Assembly (NCBI GenBank): GCA_024643345.1
Contig: JAHENB010000066.1
Location: 1 to 64,000 of the forward strand
Length of the DNA: 64,000 nucleotides
Direction: 5' to 3'
Source of the DNA: Maribacter sp.
GTDB lineage: Bacteria > Bacteroidota > Bacteroidia > Flavobacteriales > Flavobacteriaceae
Notes under the pieces: model-generated
Databases searched by the model: none
Told to the model about the DNA's origin: nothing
The model's input: only the letters and a program-made list of their open reading frames with translations
Shown here: positions 59,490 to 64,000 of the stretch, piece after piece
Numbering within the stretch: the first letter of the stretch is position 1
How the letters are laid out: each line of letters starts with the position of its first letter
Made by a program: the position numbers and the translations under genes

Positions 59490-60761
59490 ATGCTACAACT
59501 TCAGGCCATCCGAGACCAGAAGGACGAGTTGATCTCGGCCTTAAAAAAAAGGAATATCGACGCCACGCCCATGATAGAAGATGTGCTTCGAATCGATAAG
59601 ATACGGAGGGCCACCCAGACCGAGTTGGATGCATCGCTGGCAGAATCGAATAGGCTTTCCAAAGAAATTGGGGCGCTTTTCAAAAGCGGCAAAAAAGAGG
59701 AGGCCGATGTTTTAAAGGAAAAAACCGCAATGTTGAAGGAAGAGGCCAAACGTTTGGGTGAGGCGTTGAACAAGGCCGCGGAAGAACTTCAATCCCTGCT
59801 GTATCAAATTCCCAACGTTCCGCACAATTTAGTGCCCAAAGGCAAAACCTCTGAAGACAATGAAGAAGTCTTCAGGGAAGGGAAGATACCCGAATTGGAC
59901 AAAAGTGCCCTGCCCCATTGGGAGCTTGCCAAAAAATTCGACATCATCGATTTTGAGCTTGGCGTTAAGATTACGGGTGCGGGCTTTCCGGTCTATAAAG
60001 GAAAAGGGGCAAGACTGCAAAGGGCCCTGATATCCTATTTTTTGGATAAGAATACCCACGCAGGCTATACCGAAATGCAGGTGCCGCACCTTGTCAATGA
60101 AGCCTCTGGCTATGGCACTGGGCAGTTGCCCGATAAAGAAGGGCAGATGTACCACGTAGGTGCAGACGATCTGTATTTGATTCCCACCGCGGAGGTTCCG
60201 GTCACCAATTTGCTGAGAGACGTGATATTGGACGAAACCGATTTCCCTTTACGTTATACGGCCTACACACCCTGTTTCAGGCGGGAAGCGGGCAGCTACG
60301 GAGCTCATGTGCGGGGACTTAACCGGCTGCACCAATTTGATAAGGTGGAAATCGTCAGGGTCGAACATCCCGATAGGTCCTATGAAGCCCTGGATGGCAT
60401 GGTCGAACATGTAAAAGAAATCCTCAGGGAACTGGAACTTCCCTATCGGGTTCTCAGGCTTTGTGGGGGAGATCTGGGCTTTACTTCCGCACTCACCTAT
60501 GATTTTGAAGTATTTTCCACCGCCCAGGACCGATGGCTGGAAATAAGTTCCGTTTCCAACTTTGAGTCTTTTCAGGCCAATCGATTGAAATTGCGATATA
60601 AAGATGCCCTGGGCAAAAGCCAATTGGCACATACCCTTAACGGGAGTTCGCTCGCCCTTCCCCGTGTATTGGCCGGTATATTGGAAAACTACCAACAAAA
60701 AGACCATATCCAAATCCCAAAGGCATTGATTCCTTATTGCGGTTTTGATACAATAGGGTAG
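59490..60761 (+). CDS. serS: Serine-tRNA ligase
   Basis: The 423-residue class II synthetase has an N-terminal coiled-coil tRNA-binding arm (residues about 30-105, rich in Lys/Glu heptads), motif 2 in TPCFRREAGSYG followed by AHVRGLNRLHQFDKVE, and motif 3 in GSSLALPRVLAGILENYQQ. LYLIPTAEVPVTNL is a SerRS hallmark. It charges tRNA-Ser (and tRNA-Sec where present). It has its own -7 element and full family length. Confidence 0.97.
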   Translation: MLQLQAIRDQKDELISALKKRNIDATPMIEDVLRIDKIRRATQTELDASLAESNRLSKEIGALFKSGKKEEADVLKEKTAMLKEEAKRLGEALNKAAEELQSLLYQIPNVPHNLVPKGKTSEDNEEVFREGKIPELDKSALPHWELAKKFDIIDFELGVKITGAGFPVYKGKGARLQRALISYFLDKNTHAGYTEMQVPHLVNEASGYGTGQLPDKEGQMYHVGADDLYLIPTAEVPVTNLLRDVILDETDFPLRYTAYTPCFRREAGSYGAHVRGLNRLHQFDKVEIVRVEHPDRSYEALDGMVEHVKEILRELELPYRVLRLCGGDLGFTSALTYDFEVFSTAQDRWLEISSVSNFESFQANRLKLRYKDALGKSQLAHTLNGSSLALPRVLAGILENYQQKDHIQIPKALIPYCGFDTIG

Positions 60762-60803
60762 CCCGTTTTGGAAAACCTTAACACCCATTGGTCTCTTTCT
60801 GCT

Positions 60804-60811
60804 TATCTTTG
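60804..60811 (+). promoter_or_regulatory. -7 element of the TPR protein gene
   Basis: TATCTTTG matches TAnnTTTG and lies 14 bp before the TTG start at 60826, which supports that start. No TTG is present at the ideal spacing. Confidence 0.5.
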
Positions 60812-60825
60812 GTAAAAAAGTACAA

Positions 60826-62610
60826 TTGAGGCAATTCAAACTCCTTCTCATCTTGTTCGTTCCCTTTTTTGCCTTTGGCCAGGAAGATTTTTTGGCCAAA
60901 CAGTATTTCAATGATGGGGAATATGAAAAAGCAGTGGTTTTCTATGAAAAACTGGTCCAAGCGAATCCACGCCGTACCGATTATGGCGAAGGGCTTATCG
61001 CTTGTTATCAGCAATTGGAGCGCTATCAGGATGCCGAGCGGTATCTATTGAAGGAATTGGTGGGGGAAATGGCTTACCCTACTTTTTATGTGGAGCTTGG
61101 ATACAATTACATGCTACAGAACGATCCGGAAAAAGCCGAGGTACAATATCAAAAAGCATTATTGAAAATAGATGAAAACACCAATTACGGTTACGGTGTG
61201 GGGCTGCGTTTTCAAAAATATGCCCTATTAAATTATGCCCTAAAGGCCTATTCCAGGGCGATGGAGCTAAATCCCAAATTGGATTACAAATATCAGATGG
61301 CGCGCATTTATGGGGAACAGGGCGATATCGAAAGAATGTATGCCTCTTATCTCGATTTGATTCGTGAAGGAAGGACCTCCAAATCAAATGTTCTTCGAAA
61401 CATAGACGAATTCATTACCGAAGATCCAGAAAACGAGAACAACCTTAAATTCAAAAAAATCCTTCTGAGCAATGCACAGTCCAATCCGGATATTCTTTGG
61501 AACGAACTCCTGAGCTGGCTTTTTGTCCAACAAAAGCAATATGCAAGTGCATTCCGACAAGAAAAGGCCATATATAAAAGACTTGATGGGGCTACCATTC
61601 AAAGATTGGAAGGTTTGGGAGACCTGGCGCTTGAAGATAAAGACCTTGAAGTAGCCCGGTCGATTTTTGAATTTATCGTTGAAAATACCAATAACGGGGT
61701 CACTAAACTAAATGCGCAGTTAAACCTCATAGACTTAAAACTTCTGGCAGTCGAAGGAAACCAGCTCATGGACATTCAAAAGGAATTCGAAACCCTCATG
61801 ACCGTTTATGGCTATAATTCGCAAACCCTGCAACTGCAGGTCGCATATGCCAATTTTCTGACCTTTAGAAGGGACAGTCCTGTGCCTGCCATCGATATCC
61901 TCAAAAAAAGTTTGGAACTGCCCCTTAACCAACGCGGCACGGCCTTCATTAAGTTGGCACTCGGTGACATTTTGGTATTCGATAAAAAGTTCAATGAGGC
62001 ATTGATTTATTTTTCACAGGTACAGAAAAGCCTTAAAAATGACGTTCTGGGCCAGGATGCCCGCTTTAAAGTGGCACAGACCAGTTTTTATAAAGGCGAT
62101 TTTGATTGGGCACTTACCCAATTAAAAGTATTACGGGGATCTACTTCCCAATTGATCGCCAATGATGCCATGCAATTGAGTTTGCTGATCTCTGACAATT
62201 CATTGGAAGATTCGACCCAAACCGCCTTGAAAAAGTACGCCCAAGCCGATCTTTTGGGATACCAGAAAAAAACCAAGGCCGCCGTTGTGGCATTGGACGA
62301 AATTCTGCAACAGCACAAAGGGGAAAAAATTGAGGATGAAGCCTTGTTGAAACAGGCCCAACTACTGGAAATCCTTAAAGACTATGAAACCGCCGAATTC
62401 AATTACCTTAAGATCATTTCCTTTTATGGCGATGGTATCCTGGCCGATGACGCCCATTTTGCCTTGGCGGAACTCTATCAGAATATTCTGGACAGGCCCG
62501 AAAAGGCGAAAGAACACTATGAGAAAATAATTTATAATTTCCAGGACAGCTACTACTTTCCCCAAGCGCGCAAAAATTTTAGGCTGCTTCGAGGCGATTC
62601 CATCAATTGA
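60826..62610 (+). CDS. Exported tetratricopeptide repeat protein
   Basis: From a TTG start at 60826 the product is 594 residues with a signal peptide (MRQFKLLLILFVPFFAFGQ). The rest is helical, with TPR-like repeats such as AKQYFNDGEYEKAVVFYEKL, PEKAEVQYQKALLKI, YALKAYSRAMELNPKLDY and FNEALIYFSQVQKSLK, up to a last unit EKAKEHYEKIIYNFQDSYYF. TPR proteins of this type act as periplasmic scaffolds or in outer-membrane assembly; the role here is unknown. The next ATG inside the frame would remove the signal peptide. Confidence 0.85.
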   Translation: MRQFKLLLILFVPFFAFGQEDFLAKQYFNDGEYEKAVVFYEKLVQANPRRTDYGEGLIACYQQLERYQDAERYLLKELVGEMAYPTFYVELGYNYMLQNDPEKAEVQYQKALLKIDENTNYGYGVGLRFQKYALLNYALKAYSRAMELNPKLDYKYQMARIYGEQGDIERMYASYLDLIREGRTSKSNVLRNIDEFITEDPENENNLKFKKILLSNAQSNPDILWNELLSWLFVQQKQYASAFRQEKAIYKRLDGATIQRLEGLGDLALEDKDLEVARSIFEFIVENTNNGVTKLNAQLNLIDLKLLAVEGNQLMDIQKEFETLMTVYGYNSQTLQLQVAYANFLTFRRDSPVPAIDILKKSLELPLNQRGTAFIKLALGDILVFDKKFNEALIYFSQVQKSLKNDVLGQDARFKVAQTSFYKGDFDWALTQLKVLRGSTSQLIANDAMQLSLLISDNSLEDSTQTALKKYAQADLLGYQKKTKAAVVALDEILQQHKGEKIEDEALLKQAQLLEILKDYETAEFNYLKIISFYGDGILADDAHFALAELYQNILDRPEKAKEHYEKIIYNFQDSYYFPQARKNFRLLRGDSIN

Positions 62611-62662
62611 ATCAAGCAAAGCAAAAAGTTCGATCATTAATTGTTAATTCCACTTGACCAAA

Positions 62663-62974
62663 ATGTATATCTATAATGTCACCACCAATATTGAAGAGGC
62701 CGCACACGACCAATGGCTTCAGTGGATGAAGGAAACCCATATTCCCGATGTCTTGGCGACCGGCAAATTTATAGGAGCCAAAATGTGCAGGGTACTGGTC
62801 GATGAAGAAATGGGCGGAACCACCTATTCTGTTCAGTTTACTACCTCTGACAAGGCTAACTTGCAAAAATACTACCTTGAAGATGCGCCCAGATTGCGGG
62901 CCGAGGCCTTGAAAATATTCGCCAACCAATTCGTTTCTTTCCGCACCGAAATGGAAATCATCAGTGAGCAATGA
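62663..62974 (+). CDS. DUF4286 family protein
   Basis: Start ATG at 62663 (103 residues: MYIYNVTTNIEEAAHDQWL); a TTG three codons upstream is less likely. The pattern WLQWMKETHIPDVLATGKF, TTYSVQFTTSDKANLQKYY and ALKIFANQFVSFRTEMEI matches the DUF4286 ferredoxin-like dimeric fold found throughout Bacteroidota beside rsmA. The function is unknown. It overlaps the next gene by 4 bp (ATGA). Confidence 0.9.
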   Translation: MYIYNVTTNIEEAAHDQWLQWMKETHIPDVLATGKFIGAKMCRVLVDEEMGGTTYSVQFTTSDKANLQKYYLEDAPRLRAEALKIFANQFVSFRTEMEIISEQ

Positions 62975-63294
62975 TTAAAAATGGGAAAAAGCTAGAATTG
63001 CTCTTCACTTATGGAAGCCTACAATGGGAAAATATCCAATTAGAACTCTTTGACAGAAAACTCAACGGTTCTCCAGATCGCTTGGTAGGTTTTCAACAAA
63101 AAGCACAAAAATTGGCGGGCCTATACCCAATCGTATATCACACCGGCAATGCTGACGACTATCTCGATGGCATTGTATATGGGATTTCCGAAAACGACCT
63201 TCAAATAGCTGATATTTATGAAGGGGATGACTATAAAAGGGTAAAAACGCAATTGGATTCGGGCAGATTGGCGTGGGTCTATGTTGGCATTTAA
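62971..63294 (+). CDS. AIG2/gamma-glutamylcyclotransferase-like protein
   Basis: The 107-residue protein begins with the family's [18 protein letters not shown] (YGSL motif) and continues with [29 protein letters not shown], where the Glu of YEGD corresponds to the usual catalytic acid region. Such enzymes release 5-oxoproline or similar lactams from gamma-glutamylamines. It overlaps the DUF4286 gene by four bases and precedes rsmA by 26 bp, so all three are probably one operon. Confidence 0.85.
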   Translation: MIKNGKKLELLFTYGSLQWENIQLELFDRKLNGSPDRLVGFQQKAQKLAGLYPIVYHTGNADDYLDGIVYGISENDLQIADIYEGDDYKRVKTQLDSGRLAWVYVGI

Positions 63295-63320
63295 AGTTAA
63301 CTTGCGCTAAAACCAGGACC

Positions 63321-64000
63321 ATGTCCAAAAAAAAAGGAAAGAAGAACCAGCATCAAGAACGTCGCAATGATCACAGGAACGCTTCGGGCCAGGTAAAGGC
63401 AAAAAAACATCTGGGGCAGCATTTCCTTAAAGATGAAGCCATCGCACAGGCCATTGCCGGAACCCTATCCCTTTCCGGGACCAAGAATGTCATTGAAATC
63501 GGTCCTGGCATGGGCGTACTCACGAAATATCTTTTATTGAGAAAGGTAAATTTGGTGGCTATGGACCTGGATGCGGAGTCGATCATTTACCTCAACCACA
63601 GTTTTGCAATGGACCATGTTGCCGCGATGCAGGGCGGAAGCGTTCTGGAAGTGATCGAGGCCGATTTTTTAAATTATGATCTTACGCCCCTGTTCAGTGG
63701 CGAGCCATTTGCCATCACAGGTAATTTTCCATATAACATCTCCTCCCAAATCGTTTTTAAAATGTTGGAAGTAAGGCACAGGGTGCCGGAGTTCTCAGGA
63801 ATGTTCCAAAAAGAGGTCGCCCAACGCATTTGTGCCAAGGAAGGCAACAAAACCTATGGCATCCTATCGGTATTGGTACAGGCTTTCTATGAAGCCGAGT
63901 ACTTGTTTTCGGTTGCTCCCGAGGTCTTTGACCCCCCACCCAAAGTACAATCCGGGGTGCTTCGGCTCACCCGGAGACCCATTTATAGATTGCCATGCGA
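63321..64000 (+). CDS. rsmA: 16S rRNA dimethyladenosine transferase (partial, runs off the window)
   Basis: The frame from the ATG at 63321 is open to the window end (226 codons). A basic leader ([20 protein letters not shown]) precedes [18 protein letters not shown], the conserved KsgA start. Motif I is [16 protein letters not shown], the acidic residue is in MDLDAESI, the catalytic motif is [15 protein letters not shown] (NFPY), and [12 protein letters not shown] is also present. RsmA dimethylates two adenosines in helix 45 of 16S rRNA late in 30S assembly. The leader of about 27 residues is longer than usual; an internal start has no ATG in place. Confidence 0.95.
   Translation, partial: MSKKKGKKNQHQERRNDHRNASGQVKAKKHLGQHFLKDEAIAQAIAGTLSLSGTKNVIEIGPGMGVLTKYLLLRKVNLVAMDLDAESIIYLNHSFAMDHVAAMQGGSVLEVIEADFLNYDLTPLFSGEPFAITGNFPYNISSQIVFKMLEVRHRVPEFSGMFQKEVAQRICAKEGNKTYGILSVLVQAFYEAEYLFSVAPEVFDPPPKVQSGVLRLTRRPIYRLPC

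Noticed and set aside
1-64000. CRISPR arrays, insertion sequences, integrases and prophage genes
   Set aside because: No regularly spaced repeats, transposase motifs or phage structural genes were seen in any frame.

Overview
The window comes from a Bacteroidota genome, most likely a marine member of the Flavobacteriaceae. The evidence is the promoter type (TTG, 19 bp, TAnnTTTG) seen before several genes, the near absence of Shine-Dalgarno sites, a type IX secretion sorting tail, a DnaE with a fused DnaQ-type exonuclease, ribosomal proteins S16 and L25 with long acidic tails, and a heavy load of secreted carbohydrate-active and 3-keto-sugar proteins. Most of the window has mid-range GC. About 0.6-3.95 kb is visibly AT-richer and looks foreign or differently evolved.

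Layout. 0-4.1 kb: the end of a META-domain protein, then three AT-rich outer-membrane beta-barrel genes bounded by gene scraps and by a copy of the 3' end of tRNA-Asp with its terminator. 4.2-10.1 kb: a TetR/GH20 operon with a candidate operator, a GH97 glycosidase, a 56-residue membrane protein and intact tRNA-Asp. 10.2-17.8 kb: housekeeping (DUF58 protein, thioredoxin, replicative DnaE, S16, RimM) with a collapsed sulfatase gene before rpsP. 17.8-25.2 kb: exported TIM-barrel isomerase-like protein, a large PVC-type haem lipoprotein, Dabb and SET proteins, sulfatase, TrmN6. 25.2-30.6 kb: guanidino-group enzyme plus APC transporter, Rieske oxygenase, glutaryl-CoA-dehydrogenase-like enzyme, a trehalase relic. 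30.9-36.2 kb: DUF1080 lipoprotein, DUF1501 and cytochrome/DUF1549/DUF1553 proteins. 36.2-41.5 kb: a second, PHP-degenerate DnaE-like polymerase with a Y-family polymerase, and three tiny membrane proteins. 41.8-49.4 kb: sugar and sugar-acid enzymes (two DUF1080 proteins, 2-hydroxyacid dehydrogenase, DenD-like epimerase, SDR, cytochrome c, sorbosone dehydrogenase, Gfo/Idh/MocA). 49.6-64 kb: tRNA-Leu, prs, rplY, pth, a T9SS metalloprotease with partner lipoprotein, ribF, an HTTM protein, serS, a TPR protein, DUF4286 and AIG2-like proteins, and the start of rsmA.

Two themes connect the window. First, several separate loci encode exported parts of oxidative glycoside breakdown: Gfo/Idh/MocA and PQQ-type dehydrogenases, haem c carriers, and DUF1080 and TIM-barrel proteins thought to act on 3-keto-glycosides. 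Second, the gaps hold recognisable corpses of carbohydrate genes: a trehalase and a sulfatase reduced by internal deletion, and the last 24 codons of a sorbosone dehydrogenase. This suggests recent pruning of a larger polysaccharide-degrading repertoire. No CRISPR array, prophage, insertion sequence or integrase was recognised.
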